The notes: a model not told the origin generated them from the letters alone. 64,000 nucleotides of DNA from Pseudomonas sp. SLFW (GCF_009905615.1 NZ_JAAAKW010000005.1:124001-188000); one strand, 5' to 3'. Positions 43,002 through 53,750 are shown, numbered from the stretch's first letter. Numbers and translations: made by a program.

Positions 43002-43919
43002 TCAGGGATTCCACCGCCACACCGGGTTCGAAAGGTGCTCGGCGAAAAAATCCGACAGCGCGCGGATTTTTGCGGGCCGGCTTCGCGCGGAGGGGGTGAC
43101 AAAATACAGTCCGCCCCGGGCCATGCTCCAGCCCGGCAGGAGCGTGACCAGTCGGCCATCCGCGAGGTATTCGGCGGCAATGAACTCGGGCAGTTCGGCA
43201 ATCGCCAGCCCCTCCAGCAGCACCGGGAGCAGCGCGTCCGAGTTGGTAACCCGCAATCGGCCTTTCGGCGCCACGTCTTCTTCCGTGCCGTCGGTGTGGG
43301 TGAAACGCCACAGGTCACTGCGCGCCCGATAGGCATAACTGAGGCATGACCGATCGGCGAGCTCTCGCGGATGCGCCGGATGCCCGTGCTCCGCCAGGTA
43401 ACCCGGCGAGGCCACCAGAAATTGCGTCACAGAACACAGTCGGCGCGCTACCAGTGAGGAGTCAGGCAATACGGCGATGCGCAGTGCGGCATCGAAACCC
43501 TCGGCGATCAAGTCCACCGATGCGTCAGAAAGATGAAGGTCCACCGACAGCTCAGGGTATTGGCGCAGCAGTCGGGGCAACAACGGCGCAACCCAGCGCA
43601 GGCCGAACGCCATCGGCATCGCCAGGCGCACTTGCCCGCGAGGCTGGACGGCCAGATCCTGGGCCTCACTCTCGACCTCTTCGGCCTGCCGATAAATCTC
43701 CCCGGCCTTCGCCGCCATGCTCGAACCGAACTCGGTCAGTGCCAGTTGCCGAGAAGTCCGGTTGAACAGCCGACCGCCCAGACGCTCTTCCAACCGGGCC
43801 ACCGCCCGCGAAACGGTAGGGACGGAAACGCCCATCAGCCGCGCCGCTGCCGCGAATGACCCTTCTTCCGCCACCTTGGCGAACATGGCGAGACCTTCGA
43901 AATCGGGGAGTTTGCTCAT
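43002..43919 (-). CDS. LysR-family transcriptional regulator
   Basis: A 305-residue LTTR of the CrgA-like type: FAKVAEEGSFAAAARLMGVS and VPTVSRAVARLEERLGGRLF, with effector motifs ALRIAVLPDSSLVARRL and VASPGYLAEHGHP. Divergent from the SDR at 44040 (120 bp), its probable target. ATG 43919 is preferred; a 17-codon upstream extension is unsupported. Confidence 0.9.
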   Translation of the reverse strand: MSKLPDFEGLAMFAKVAEEGSFAAAARLMGVSVPTVSRAVARLEERLGGRLFNRTSRQLALTEFGSSMAAKAGEIYRQAEEVESEAQDLAVQPRGQVRLAMPMAFGLRWVAPLLPRLLRQYPELSVDLHLSDASVDLIAEGFDAALRIAVLPDSSLVARRLCSVTQFLVASPGYLAEHGHPAHPRELADRSCLSYAYRARSDLWRFTHTDGTEEDVAPKGRLRVTNSDALLPVLLEGLAIAELPEFIAAEYLADGRLVTLLPGWSMARGGLYFVTPSARSRPAKIRALSDFFAEHLSNPVWRWNP

Positions 43920-44039
43920 TTCATTTCTGCAATGATGGATTGCGGACAATTCTATTTTGAAAGGTGTCATTCGTCGATAAGCTTCTCCTCACCGAAACAC
44001 CTTACCGAACTCACTGACTGACCTTTCTGGAGAAACACC

Positions 44040-44792
44040 ATGGCTCGCAAACTCGAAGGCAAAATCGCACTGGTCACCGGCGGCACCACGGGCATCGGCC
44101 TGGCCACCGCCAAACGCTTCGCCGAAGAAGGCGCCCACGTCTACCTCACTGGCCGCCGTCAGGCCGAACTCGACGCCGCCGTCGCACAAGTCGGTAACGC
44201 CACCGGCGTTCGAGTGGACTCCACTCGCCTCGATCAACTCGATGCGCTGTACGCACAAATCAGTGCGGAGAAAGGGCATCTTGATGTGCTGTTCGCCAAC
44301 GCCGGTGGCGGTTCAATGGTGCCGCTGGGCGAGATCACCGAAGCGCACTACGACGACACCTTCGACCGCAACGTGAAAGGCGTGCTGTTCACCGTGCAGA
44401 AGGCGCTGCCGCTGCTGGCGAAAAACGCCTCGGTGATTCTCACCGGTTCGACCGCTGGCAGCTCGGGCACCGCCGCCTTCAGCGTGTACTCGGCCTCGAA
44501 AGCCGCTGTGCGCGCCTTCGCCCGCAGCTGGATTCTCGACCTCAAGGACCGCAACGTTCGCGTCAACACCTTGAGCCCTGGCGCCACCAAAACCCCTGGC
44601 CTCGTTGACCTGGCCGGTCCGGATGCCGCGCAACAGCAGGGCCTGCTCAACTACCTCGCTTCGCAAGTGCCGATGGGCCGTGTGGGTGAACCGGTAGAAA
44701 TCGCCAACGCCGCAGTGTTCCTCGCATCAGACGACGCGAGTTTCGTGAACGGCATCGAGCTGTTCGTCGATGGCGGTCAAGCGCAGGTGTGA
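44040..44792 (+). CDS. Short-chain dehydrogenase/reductase
   Basis: A 250-residue [36 protein letters not shown] in [24 protein letters not shown] (Y-x3-K) and the C-terminal [19 protein letters not shown] precedes the ATG. Such LysR-SDR pairs are common in Pseudomonas. Substrate unknown. Confidence 0.92.
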   Translation: MARKLEGKIALVTGGTTGIGLATAKRFAEEGAHVYLTGRRQAELDAAVAQVGNATGVRVDSTRLDQLDALYAQISAEKGHLDVLFANAGGGSMVPLGEITEAHYDDTFDRNVKGVLFTVQKALPLLAKNASVILTGSTAGSSGTAAFSVYSASKAAVRAFARSWILDLKDRNVRVNTLSPGATKTPGLVDLAGPDAAQQQGLLNYLASQVPMGRVGEPVEIANAAVFLASDDASFVNGIELFVDGGQAQV

Positions 44793-44853
44793 TGGATTAA
44801 CGCGGGAGGGGATTGCCCCGGCTGTCATCGACGGGCGGCGCAAGAAGTGATGA

Positions 44854-44891
44854 AAACACTTGGCCAGGCGAGCGAATGCTCAGCCTGGCCA
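44854..44891 (-). terminator. Hairpin terminator of the small exported protein gene
   Basis: TGGCCAGGC (44861-44869) pairs perfectly with GCCTGGCCA (44883-44891), continued by GAGC/GCTC with a GAAT loop. On the minus strand it is followed by AAGTGTTTTC. It starts 28 bp after the stop of the gene at 44919. Confidence 0.6.
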
Positions 44892-44918
44892 GCGTCATGG
44901 GCAAATCAGAACTTGCTA

Positions 44919-45206
44919 TTACTCGTCAGTGCTACCGGCGCCCGACGGGCTTTTGTTGCCGGGGCTGGAGTTGCCGCCGCTGCCCGCTTCGCCACCGGAG
45001 CCTGGCAGCGCTGTGCCTTTGGTCTTGGCGCCGTTGGTGCCGGCTGCCTTTTTGTCGGTGTGAGTGGATGTGGTATGGGTTTGGCTCGCTTTGGTTTTGT
45101 GGGTGTCGCTAGGGGCAGTGGTGGTGCTGCTCGCGGCCATTACCGGCAGCGAAAGAATGCAGGTCAGTCCTGCCAGGGCGAACGCGGAACTCAGTTTCTT
45201 ATTCAT
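44919..45206 (-). CDS. Small exported low-complexity protein
   Basis: A 95-residue protein with a typical signal peptide (MNKKLSSAFALAGLTCILSL then PVMA-AS) and a mature part of only S, T, K, H, G, A and similar residues (SSTTTAPSDTHKTKASQTHT and so on). Disordered, probably periplasmic. Hypothetical. GAGG precedes ATG 45206; a perfect hairpin terminates it. Confidence 0.75.
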   Translation of the reverse strand: MNKKLSSAFALAGLTCILSLPVMAASSTTTAPSDTHKTKASQTHTTSTHTDKKAAGTNGAKTKGTALPGSGGEAGSGGNSSPGNKSPSGAGSTDE

Positions 45207-45338
45207 GTCGTCAAGCCTCATGGTCACTAAATTCAGAGCGCATGCATGCTGACGAGGGCGTCAGCAGCTCTAGTGTTTGGGGCATTGAGGGCGGGGAAAA
45301 GTTTGTGAAATTAATCCCCCGGCGATGAACGGTCAGAT

Positions 45339-45356
45339 GTCGGGTGGTGACCCGAC
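45339..45356 (-). terminator. Hairpin after the sugar-importer operon
   Basis: GTCGGGT, GGTG, ACCCGAC: perfect 7-bp stem, 59 bp after the ATPase stop, no clear T-run. Weak terminator candidate. Confidence 0.35.
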
Positions 45357-45414
45357 GCCGTTACGATGCATTCCCGACCCCGCGAAAGCTTGCAGGGAAG
45401 GGAATGGCCGGGTG

Positions 45415-46494
<1,080 letters not shown>

Positions 46495-46525
46495 TTCGGG
46501 ACACTACCTCTGCCGGGCCACTGCT

Positions 46526-47479
46526 TCAGGAAAGACGTACAACCTTGGTGAGGTGGCGCGGGGCCGTGCTGTCGAGGCCTTTGTGCCGGGCCAGACGCTC
46601 ACCGAACAGTTGCAGCGCCGGCAGGATCGCCAGGCTTCGGTCCAGACCGGTTTCGCTGACCTCGACGTGCAGGTCGCCGGGGCCGCCCACGCCAATCACC
46701 AGCGCGCCTTTGTCCTTGAGTTCGCTGTACAACGTGGTCTCTTCCTCGTGGGTTTGCGGGCTGTAGATCAGCACCACGCAGGTGTGGTCATCCACCAGGC
46801 TGACCGGGCCGTGACGGTATTCCAGCGGGTGGAACACCTGGGTGTAGGTCAGGCTCATTTCCTGGAGTTTCAACGCGCCTTCGCTGGCCAGGCCGTAGTA
46901 AGCGCCACCGCCGAGGTACACAAAGTGCGTGCGGGACAGCACGGTGGTGTCGACTTGACGATCCAGCGTCTGCATCGCGCGTTCAGCGGTGGCAGCGATG
47001 TGGGCGTCAACCGGCGAACCGGCGAGTCGCAGACCCAGCAGCAGCATCAGGCTGGCGGAGCTGCTCATGACGATGCCTTCCGAGGGGTGGGTCGGCGCAA
47101 ACACCACCTGATCGCTGCCTTTCGCCAGGCTGCTTTCGCTTTCGCAGGTGATGCCGATGGTCTTCAAGCCACGGGCGCGGCTGGCCTGCACGGCCTCGAC
47201 CGTCTCGGTGGATTCGCCACTGCGGGAGAGGGCGATGACCAGCGCGTCCTGATAGTGCGCCAGATACGCTTCCGGACGACGCGCCCATTCGCCGCCAGGC
47301 ACGGCGATGGCGCGCTTGCCGTTGAGATTGAATGCGCTGGCCACCGTTTGCGCCAGGTAATACGAAGTGCCACAGCCGACGACCACCACGATGGTGGCGT
47401 CCACGGTCGGGAGGGGTTGAGTCAACGCGGCTTGCCAGAAGGGAAACTGCTCGACGATGACGCGTTCGGTAACGTTCAT
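46526..47479 (-). CDS. SIS-domain sugar-phosphate isomerase/deaminase (AgaS-like)
   Basis: A 317-residue protein with two SIS domains (aldose-ketose isomerase fold). Substrate motifs: VVVVGCGTSYYLAQTVAS and LSRSGESTETVEAVQASRAR in the first; YLGGGAYYGLASEGALKLQE and FHPLEYRHGPVSLVDDHT in the second, as in GlmS-isomerase/AgaS. Predicted to convert a hexosamine 6-phosphate to the ketose 6-phosphate with loss of ammonia, for example galactosamine 6-phosphate to tagatose 6-phosphate. Deglycase activity of the FrlB type is an alternative. Located between ATPase and permease genes. Confidence 0.85.
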   Translation of the reverse strand: MNVTERVIVEQFPFWQAALTQPLPTVDATIVVVVGCGTSYYLAQTVASAFNLNGKRAIAVPGGEWARRPEAYLAHYQDALVIALSRSGESTETVEAVQASRARGLKTIGITCESESSLAKGSDQVVFAPTHPSEGIVMSSSASLMLLLGLRLAGSPVDAHIAATAERAMQTLDRQVDTTVLSRTHFVYLGGGAYYGLASEGALKLQEMSLTYTQVFHPLEYRHGPVSLVDDHTCVVLIYSPQTHEEETTLYSELKDKGALVIGVGGPGDLHVEVSETGLDRSLAILPALQLFGERLARHKGLDSTAPRHLTKVVRLS

Positions 47480-47497
47480 GTGCGGGTCCTTATAAGG

Positions 47498-48373
47498 TTA
47501 TTTGGTCGCGCCGGCGATGAGGCCGCGCACGAGGAAACGGTTGAGAAAGATCACCAGCAACACGGGCGGCAGCATGGCGATGACCCCGGCTGCGTTCATC
47601 AGGCCGTAGTCGACGTAGTTGCGGGTCACGAATTCGGGAATCAGGACGGTCAGCGACTTGGTGGCCAATGAAGGCGAGAACACCAGCGGCACCATGAACT
47701 GCCCCCAGGCGCTGAGAAACGTGAGGATGGCAGTGGCGATCAGGCCGGGCGCCGCCAGCGGCAGAACGATGCGGATCAGCGTGTACGTGCGGCCCGCGCC
47801 GTCCAGCCAGGCGGCCTCTTCGAGGGACACCGGCAGCGATTGATACACGCTGCGCATGAGCCACAACGCCAGCGGCAGAAACGCGGACACGTAGATCAGC
47901 GTGACGCCCAGGTACGTGTCGATCAGGTGCAGCGAAATCATCAGGCGATACAGCGGAATCATCACCGTGTACGCCGGTACCGCCATGCTCGCGACCACCA
48001 GCCCGAACAGCAGGTTTCGGCCCGGAAAGCGCAGTCGCACGAAGGCGTAGCCCCCGAACGCGGCAGCCACCAGTGTCACCAGCGTCGCCGCGACCGAGGT
48101 CACCAGACTGTTGATGAACGCCCGGGAGAATTGCGGCCAGACCGACTGCACTTCGTTGCCCTGGGAGACGCTGCTGGCGCCGAACAGCTTGGCGAAGTGT
48201 TGCAGCGTCGGGTGTTCCGGCCACAGCGTCAGGTGCTGACTGAGCATGTCCTTCGGGTCGGTGAAGCTGGTCATCACGGCCCAGTACACCGGGCCAAGCG
48301 ACCAGATCAGCAAGACCAGTACGGCGAGGGCGAATCCGGCCTTGCCCAGCCATTGCAGGGTGAGTTTGCGCAT
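47498..48373 (-). CDS. Sugar ABC transporter permease (UgpE/MalG type)
   Basis: A 291-residue permease with six helices (LVLLIWSLGPVYWAVMTSF start). The EAA loop is LPVSLEEAAWLDGAGRTYTL then IRIVLPLAAPG. Start ATG overlaps the preceding stop (TGATG). Pairs with the UgpA-type permease. Confidence 0.92.
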   Translation of the reverse strand: MRKLTLQWLGKAGFALAVLVLLIWSLGPVYWAVMTSFTDPKDMLSQHLTLWPEHPTLQHFAKLFGASSVSQGNEVQSVWPQFSRAFINSLVTSVAATLVTLVAAAFGGYAFVRLRFPGRNLLFGLVVASMAVPAYTVMIPLYRLMISLHLIDTYLGVTLIYVSAFLPLALWLMRSVYQSLPVSLEEAAWLDGAGRTYTLIRIVLPLAAPGLIATAILTFLSAWGQFMVPLVFSPSLATKSLTVLIPEFVTRNYVDYGLMNAAGVIAMLPPVLLVIFLNRFLVRGLIAGATK

Positions 48374-49278
48374 CAGTCGAACCTCGTCTCGCGGTAGACC
48401 TTGAGGACGTAAATCATCGACACCACCAGCGAGGCGATCATGGCCAGCACCGACAGCGCCATGCCGTAGGAGAACTTCAGGTTCTGGAACGCCGACATGT
48501 ACACCTGAATGATCAGGCTGCGGGTGTCCAGGCTGGAGCCGTTGAGAATCCAGGCCTCGTCGAACAGGTTGAAGGCGAACACCGTGGACTGGCTCAGCGC
48601 AATGGCCAGCCCGCCTGCAATCAGCGGCAGCGTGATCATGCGAAAGCACTTGAGCGGGCCCGCGCCGTCGAGCTTGGCGGCTTCGTACAGATCGCCCGGA
48701 ATCGCCTGCAACGCCGCGAGCAGAATGATCGCGGTGAGGGGCAGCATCCTCCAGACATGCACCAGTGCCACCAGCAGCAAGGCGGTGTTGTGGTCGTTGA
48801 ACCACACCACGTTTTCGTCGAGCAGCCCGACCGCTTTCAGCAGGTTGTTGAGCAGGCCGTAACTGGGGTTGTAGATCCACAGCCAGACCAGCGCATTCAC
48901 CACCGGCGGCAGGCACCACGGCAGCACCAGGGCTGCCAGCAACCACTGGCGCCCGTGACGGACCTTGTTCAGCAGCAGGGCGGCCCCCAGTCCTCCGACC
49001 GTTTCCAGGACCACGGCCAACACCACGTAAATCAAGGTGTTCCAGGTGGCGTGCTGCACGTTGCTGTCAGTGGCCAGGTTCTGGTAATTCAGCAGCCCGA
49101 TGAAGGGGCTGCCCGGGCGCATCGGGTCGATGCGGTACAGGCTGTCGAGCACCGTGGTCACCAGCGGCACAAACACCAGACTGGCCATGACCACAATGAT
49201 CGGAAGGACGTACACCAGCCCGAGCCAAGTCTCGCCCGGCACCGGGCGCAGCCGCTCGCGGATCGCGTTCAGATTCAT
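48373..49278 (-). CDS. Sugar ABC transporter permease (UgpA/MalF type)
   Basis: A 301-residue permease. The EAA-type loop is LQAIPGDLYEAAKLDGAGPL with IRM-like RMITLPLIAGG. Six helices predicted. The start overlaps the binding-protein stop (TGATG at 49278). Part of the amino-sugar operon. Confidence 0.92.
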   Translation of the reverse strand: MNLNAIRERLRPVPGETWLGLVYVLPIIVVMASLVFVPLVTTVLDSLYRIDPMRPGSPFIGLLNYQNLATDSNVQHATWNTLIYVVLAVVLETVGGLGAALLLNKVRHGRQWLLAALVLPWCLPPVVNALVWLWIYNPSYGLLNNLLKAVGLLDENVVWFNDHNTALLLVALVHVWRMLPLTAIILLAALQAIPGDLYEAAKLDGAGPLKCFRMITLPLIAGGLAIALSQSTVFAFNLFDEAWILNGSSLDTRSLIIQVYMSAFQNLKFSYGMALSVLAMIASLVVSMIYVLKVYRETRFD

Positions 49279-50537
49279 CACGGCTGCATCGCACTCTGGG
49301 CTTCGCGGGCGATCTGGGCCACCGCCTGATCGACCGTCAACTCACCTTTGGCGGCCTGATTCAGCGCACTGGAGACCGCGCTGGTGAACTGCGGGTACCA
49401 GACCGGGGTGCCTTGCTTGAACAGCGGGTCCACCAGACCGGCCTGTTGCAGGATCACGTCACCGCTCTTGAGCTTACCTTCGCTGTTGAGCTGTTTGAGG
49501 ACGCTGGTGCGGGTCGGGAGGTTGCCCAGGGTTTCATAGCTTTCGATCTGGTTCTGCGGCTTGATGAACCAGTTGATGAACGCCTTCGCCCCTTCCTTGT
49601 TTTTCGCGGTGGCCGGTATGCCGACCGCTTCCGGCAAACCGATGGTGCGCGCCGTGCCGGTGGTGGTCAGCATCAGGGCGGCGGCGACGTGATCCGCGAC
49701 CTGGGATTTGGCCGGGTCGCTGTAGACCGCCACGTTGCCTGCCCAACCGGCGAGGTCGAAGGAGGCATCGCCTTTCTTGAACAGCTCCTGGACTTCCACG
49801 TCCTTGAGACCTGTCGCGGCGGGGCTGATCAGCCCGGCCTTGAGGGCTTCGACCTCGAAGGCCATCGCCTTGTAACCCGCTGAATCCGGCTTGACGAATT
49901 GCGGCTCCAGTTTGTCGTTGAACAGCTCGCCACCGAACACCTTGGTCAGCAAATACCAGGCGGTGGCACTGCCTTCGGTGGCCGACAGGGGAAGAGCGAT
50001 CGGGTATTGGGTGATGTTCTTGGCCTTGATCGCCTTGGCATCTGCCAGCAACTGATCCGGGGTGGTCGGCGCCGCGCTGATGCCCGCCCGTTGCAGGTGA
50101 TCGCGGTTGTAGATCAGTACGCGGAAGTCGTTGGCGTAGGGAATCGCCAGCAACTGGCCGTCGAACACGAACAGCTTGGCAGACGGGATGTCAGCCACGG
50201 TGGCCGCGTCCACCGCGCCGTCCAGCGGTTGGTACCACTTAGCGGTTCCGAACTGCCCGACCCACGACCAGTCCACTTCCGTCGCGTCCGCCGGTGGGCT
50301 GCCCGCGATCATCGAGGTCGCGACCTTGGTCAGAATCTGATCCCAGCCCAGGGTCTGAGTTTCCAGCGTGAGGTGGGTCTCGGCTGTCAGTCGATCCGTC
50401 ATCGCCTTGGGCAAGGTGCCCCAAGGTGGCAACAGCACTTCGGTGGCGCTGGCCGCGCTGGCGAGCGGGACGAACGCCGGGGTGGCGAACGTCAGGGGCA
50501 ACAGCGCGAGCGAAGCGATCAGGTGGCGTCGGAGCAT
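49278..50537 (-). CDS. Sugar-binding protein of ABC importer (family 1)
   Basis: A 419-residue periplasmic binding protein. Signal peptide LRRHLIASLALLPLTFATPA then FVPLASA; mature region with ATEVLLPPWGTLPKAMTDRL and the family-1 pattern ALPLSATEGSATAWYLLTKV. ATG 50537 with AGAGG. Determines the specificity of the importer; the neighbours suggest an amino sugar or its derivative. Lies downstream of the kinase gene. Confidence 0.92.
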   Translation of the reverse strand: MLRRHLIASLALLPLTFATPAFVPLASAASATEVLLPPWGTLPKAMTDRLTAETHLTLETQTLGWDQILTKVATSMIAGSPPADATEVDWSWVGQFGTAKWYQPLDGAVDAATVADIPSAKLFVFDGQLLAIPYANDFRVLIYNRDHLQRAGISAAPTTPDQLLADAKAIKAKNITQYPIALPLSATEGSATAWYLLTKVFGGELFNDKLEPQFVKPDSAGYKAMAFEVEALKAGLISPAATGLKDVEVQELFKKGDASFDLAGWAGNVAVYSDPAKSQVADHVAAALMLTTTGTARTIGLPEAVGIPATAKNKEGAKAFINWFIKPQNQIESYETLGNLPTRTSVLKQLNSEGKLKSGDVILQQAGLVDPLFKQGTPVWYPQFTSAVSSALNQAAKGELTVDQAVAQIAREAQSAMQP

Positions 50538-50547
50538 GGCAAAACCT

Positions 50548-51519
50548 CTAGATCGGATAGGGGGAGGTAGATGGCAGTGCAAGCGTGTGATTCAGGTGTG
50601 AGGCGAGCGTGTTGATCCAGTTGTTATCCGGGTTCCATCCCGCGTTGTGTGCTGCGCGCCAGAGTGCGCCACCCACCGGTGGCAGACGGGGCGTAAGAGG
50701 GGCCGCGGACAGCAGCCGCGTCATCCGGGAGGCGATGCCAGGATGGCTGAACACGCCTCCGGCATGGCTCCAGACCGGGGCGTTCACACCGCCGATGCGC
50801 TGCCAGGCCGTCGCGACGTGTTCAGCGAGGTGGCGGGCGGCAGCGTTCAACAGTTCGAGGGCGTCCGGATCACCGGCGTCGGCCCATGCCGAGACCTGAG
50901 CGGCCAGCGTTGCGACGCCTGCGCGGCGATTGCGCAGGCCGTACACCCAATCGATCAATTCATCGGGTTTCAGGGCCAGATGCGTCAGCAGTGCCTGGGT
51001 CATGCGCGCTGCAGTGGCCCGTCCATCCAGCGTGCGACTGGCCAATGCCAAGGCCTGAATGCCGATCCAGTGCGCGCTGCCTTCGTCGCCGAACACATCC
51101 CCCCAACCCCCCACGCGCAGGTGCGGGGCGTCGTCTTCATTCCGACTCGCCCAGGCCATGGACCCGGTGCCCGCAAGGATCAGCACCCCTGCGTGAGCGC
51201 CGGTGAATGCGCCGTCGAAGGCGATGCGCACGTCGTTCTCGACGGTCACGGGGCAGGGCAATGCCAGCCGGGCGATGTCGGTCTGCTCCACTGACACCGC
51301 GTCGAGTTCGCCATGCAGCGGCAGTCCCAGAACGGCGGCGGCGAGGGGCGTACCCGCGGCTGTTGCCAGCAGCGCCCGCAGCTGTTCGCGCCACTGGGGA
51401 TGAGTCATCGGGTCGAGCCCTTCGCTCGTTCCCCATTGCACGACCCGGCCCTGACGATCAGCCACGACCCACTGCGTTTTCGAGCCTCCGCTGTCCAGGC
51501 CCAGGATGCAGGTGTTCAT
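50548..51519 (-). CDS. BadF/BadG-type sugar kinase (N-acetylhexosamine kinase-like)
   Basis: A 323-residue ASKHA-fold ATPase. Phosphate-1 motif LGLDSGGSKTQWVVADRQG, phosphate-2 region ILAGTGSMAWASR, and GGWGDVFGDEGSAHWIG as in GlcNAc/GlcN kinases of this family. Phosphorylates an imported (amino) sugar with ATP, presumably at C6. The start overlaps the DeoR stop by 4 bp (ATGA), so it is coupled to the regulator. Confidence 0.88.
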   Translation of the reverse strand: MNTCILGLDSGGSKTQWVVADRQGRVVQWGTSEGLDPMTHPQWREQLRALLATAAGTPLAAAVLGLPLHGELDAVSVEQTDIARLALPCPVTVENDVRIAFDGAFTGAHAGVLILAGTGSMAWASRNEDDAPHLRVGGWGDVFGDEGSAHWIGIQALALASRTLDGRATAARMTQALLTHLALKPDELIDWVYGLRNRRAGVATLAAQVSAWADAGDPDALELLNAAARHLAEHVATAWQRIGGVNAPVWSHAGGVFSHPGIASRMTRLLSAAPLTPRLPPVGGALWRAAHNAGWNPDNNWINTLASHLNHTLALPSTSPYPI

Positions 51520-52316
51520 GCCTTGAGGTCCTCGGCGGCCATCGATTGGCTGGAGCCGGTCAGCAGCCCGCAGCCCAATTCTTTCAGGCGGGCCTGCCAT
51601 TTGCTGCTCAACTGTTCGTCGCTGACGACTGTGAGCGCTTCAGTCAAAGGGGCGACGCGGTAGGTCAGGCGTTGGTCGAATTTGCTGGAGTCCACCAGCA
51701 GCCAGGTGCCGCCAGCGCGGGCCAGCATTTTCTGGTTCAACTGGGCTTCGCTGGCGTCAAGGCTGTAGATGCAGGCGTCCGGGGCAATCGCGCCCGCGCC
51801 CAGAAACAGCTGATCGAACCAGAGGTTTTCGATCATCGCCTCGGCCAGCGCACCGACCATCGACGCGTTCTCGGCGCGTAATTGCCCGCCCAGCAGGACG
51901 ATGGTGATGCCGGGGGTGTTCATCAGCACTTGCGCGACGTTCAGGCAGTTGGTGAAGACCGACAGCGGCACCGGGTCGAGACGCAGACGCCGCGCCAGTT
52001 GCAGCACCGTGGTGCCTGCATCGAGGAAGACAGTGGAGCCGGGAACGATCCGCTCATAGGCCACTTCGGCAATGGCGCGCTTGGCGTAGAGGTTCTGGTT
52101 TTCCCGCAGATCGAACGCAACCTCGACGCCTGCATTCTTGGCAATGCGTGCGCCGCCGTGGGTGCGATGGATCGTGCCGTCCGCTTCCAGGGTCAGCAGG
52201 TCCCGGCGAATAGTCGCCAGGGACGCCTCGGTCACATCCGCGATGGCCTGGATCGTGCTTTCGCCATGGCTGTAGAGGTGCTGGCAGATCAGCGATAAAC
52301 GCTCGTCTTTAGTCAC
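51516..52316 (-). CDS. DeoR-family repressor of the amino-sugar cluster (AgaR-like)
   Basis: A 266-residue DeoR protein: IQAIADVTEASLATIRRDLL, TLEADGTIHRTHGGARI, and a sugar-phosphate domain with STVFLDAGTTVLQLARRL. First gene of the leftward operon and divergent from the GatZ/KbaZ-like gene. The palindrome at 52367-52398 in the gap is a likely operator. Expected inducer: a sugar phosphate of the pathway. Confidence 0.9.
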   Translation of the reverse strand: MTKDERLSLICQHLYSHGESTIQAIADVTEASLATIRRDLLTLEADGTIHRTHGGARIAKNAGVEVAFDLRENQNLYAKRAIAEVAYERIVPGSTVFLDAGTTVLQLARRLRLDPVPLSVFTNCLNVAQVLMNTPGITIVLLGGQLRAENASMVGALAEAMIENLWFDQLFLGAGAIAPDACIYSLDASEAQLNQKMLARAGGTWLLVDSSKFDQRLTYRVAPLTEALTVVSDEQLSSKWQARLKELGCGLLTGSSQSMAAEDLKA

Positions 52317-52366
52317 TGTGATTGCTCTTTAGTGATTCATGGGAATGAAATATAAGCCTTAAAAAA

Positions 52367-52398
52367 TCACTGTCAATCAAAAATATGATTGATTGTGA
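52367..52398. promoter_or_regulatory. Candidate operator between DeoR and GatZ/KbaZ genes
   Basis: CACTGTCAATCA, AAAATA, TGATTGATTGTG: an inverted repeat matching at 10 of 12 positions, AT-rich and central in the 132-bp divergent gap. It probably controls both transcripts. Confidence 0.5.
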
Positions 52399-52448
52399 TC
52401 GTTTGGCTCTCTATGGTGACGCTTCAACGTCATCCAGAGGCTTTGGTC

Positions 52449-53750
52449 ATGCAGGCTCATTATCTTCAGGAATTGGTGAAAGCTCACGCACAGGCTCGAC
52501 CTGTCGGCATCACGTCCATTTGTTCGGCGCACCCATTGGTGATTGAAGCGGCCCTGCGTGAGGCGACAGGGCATCAGGGGCCCGTACTGATCGAGGCCAC
52601 GTGCAATCAGGTCAATCACGAGGGGGGCTACACGGGCATGACCCCTGCGGACTTTCGGCAGTTCGTTCTCGACATCGCGCAGCGCGTGGGCTTCGACGCC
52701 GAGCGCCTGATTCTGGGAGGGGATCATTTAGGGCCCAACCCCTGGAAGGACTTGCCCGCCGAGACGGCGATGGTGAAGGCCGAAGCGATGCTCGACGCGT
52801 ATGCCCGCGCCGGCTTTTCGAAGATTCACCTCGACGCCAGCATGGCCTGCGCGGGAGACGCCGAGCCGTTGCCGGGGGCGTTGATCGCCGAGCGTGCCGC
52901 GCGTCTGGCGGCCGTGGTGGAGCGGGCGGTCACGCGCTCCGGCATGCCGCCACCGGTGTACGTCGTCGGCACCGAAGTCCCGGTGCCTGGCGGTGCGCTG
53001 GAGAAGGTCGAAGACCTTGCCGTGACCACGCCGCAGGACGCCCAGGCGACTCTGGCGCTCCATCGTGAGGCGTTTGCCGCCCTCGATCTGCAAGAGGCCT
53101 ACGGGCGGATTGTCGGGTTGGTGGTGCAGCCCGGCGTCGAGTTCGGCAATGAAAACGTGGTGGTGTACGACGCTCCCAAGGCGCGTGCGTTGAGTGCGGT
53201 GTTGCAGACCGAAAGGCAGGTGGTGTTCGAGGCCCATTCCACCGACTACCAGCCGCTGACGGCCCTTGGTGAACTGGTCCGCGACGGGTTTGCCATCCTC
53301 AAGGTCGGCCCCGGCCTGACGTTCGCGCTGCGCGAAGCCTTGTATGCCCTCGAACAGATCGCCGCGACGCTGCAGGTCTTGCCGGAACAGGGCCACGTGC
53401 ATGACGTCATGGAAAACCTGATGCGTCAGCAGCCCCAGCACTGGAACCGCTATTACCACGGCGACGAATCGGCGCTGCGCCTGCAACGGCACTTCAGCTA
53501 CAGCGATCGCATCCGTTACTACTGGCCGTCGGAACCGGCGAGCGAAGCGGTGGAGGTCCTGTTTCAGGCGCTGGGAGAGCAGCCGATCAGCGAAACCCTG
53601 ATCAGCCAGTTCCTGCCACACCTCTATCCCCATGTGGCGAACGGCAAAGGCGACAGCTCGGCGAAAGGCCTCGTGCTGGCGGCGATTGCCCATGTGCTGA
53701 AGCAATACCGCCACGCGTGCGAGGGTGAGCAACAGCGCATGGCGTCCTGA
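52449..53750 (+). CDS. GatZ/KbaZ-like protein, probable D-tagatose 6-phosphate 4-epimerase
   Basis: A 433-residue TIM-barrel protein of the GatZ/KbaZ family: ITSICSAHPLVIEAALREAT, LILGGDHLGPNPWKD, FSKIHLDASMACAGD, VYVVGTEVPVPGGALEKVED and VFEAHSTDYQP. In E. coli the family acts as a non-catalytic partner of the class II aldolase GatY/KbaY; no such gene is in this window. In Agrobacterium, lone relatives were shown to epimerise tagatose 6-phosphate to fructose 6-phosphate. That fits this setting. ATG 52449 with AGAGG upstream. Divergent from the AgaR-like gene. Confidence 0.85.
   Translation: MQAHYLQELVKAHAQARPVGITSICSAHPLVIEAALREATGHQGPVLIEATCNQVNHEGGYTGMTPADFRQFVLDIAQRVGFDAERLILGGDHLGPNPWKDLPAETAMVKAEAMLDAYARAGFSKIHLDASMACAGDAEPLPGALIAERAARLAAVVERAVTRSGMPPPVYVVGTEVPVPGGALEKVEDLAVTTPQDAQATLALHREAFAALDLQEAYGRIVGLVVQPGVEFGNENVVVYDAPKARALSAVLQTERQVVFEAHSTDYQPLTALGELVRDGFAILKVGPGLTFALREALYALEQIAATLQVLPEQGHVHDVMENLMRQQPQHWNRYYHGDESALRLQRHFSYSDRIRYYWPSEPASEAVEVLFQALGEQPISETLISQFLPHLYPHVANGKGDSSAKGLVLAAIAHVLKQYRHACEGEQQRMAS

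Noticed and set aside
52449..53750. Calling the GatZ/KbaZ-like gene an aldolase subunit
   Set aside because: No class II aldolase partner is in the window, and the pathway context fits the epimerase role better.
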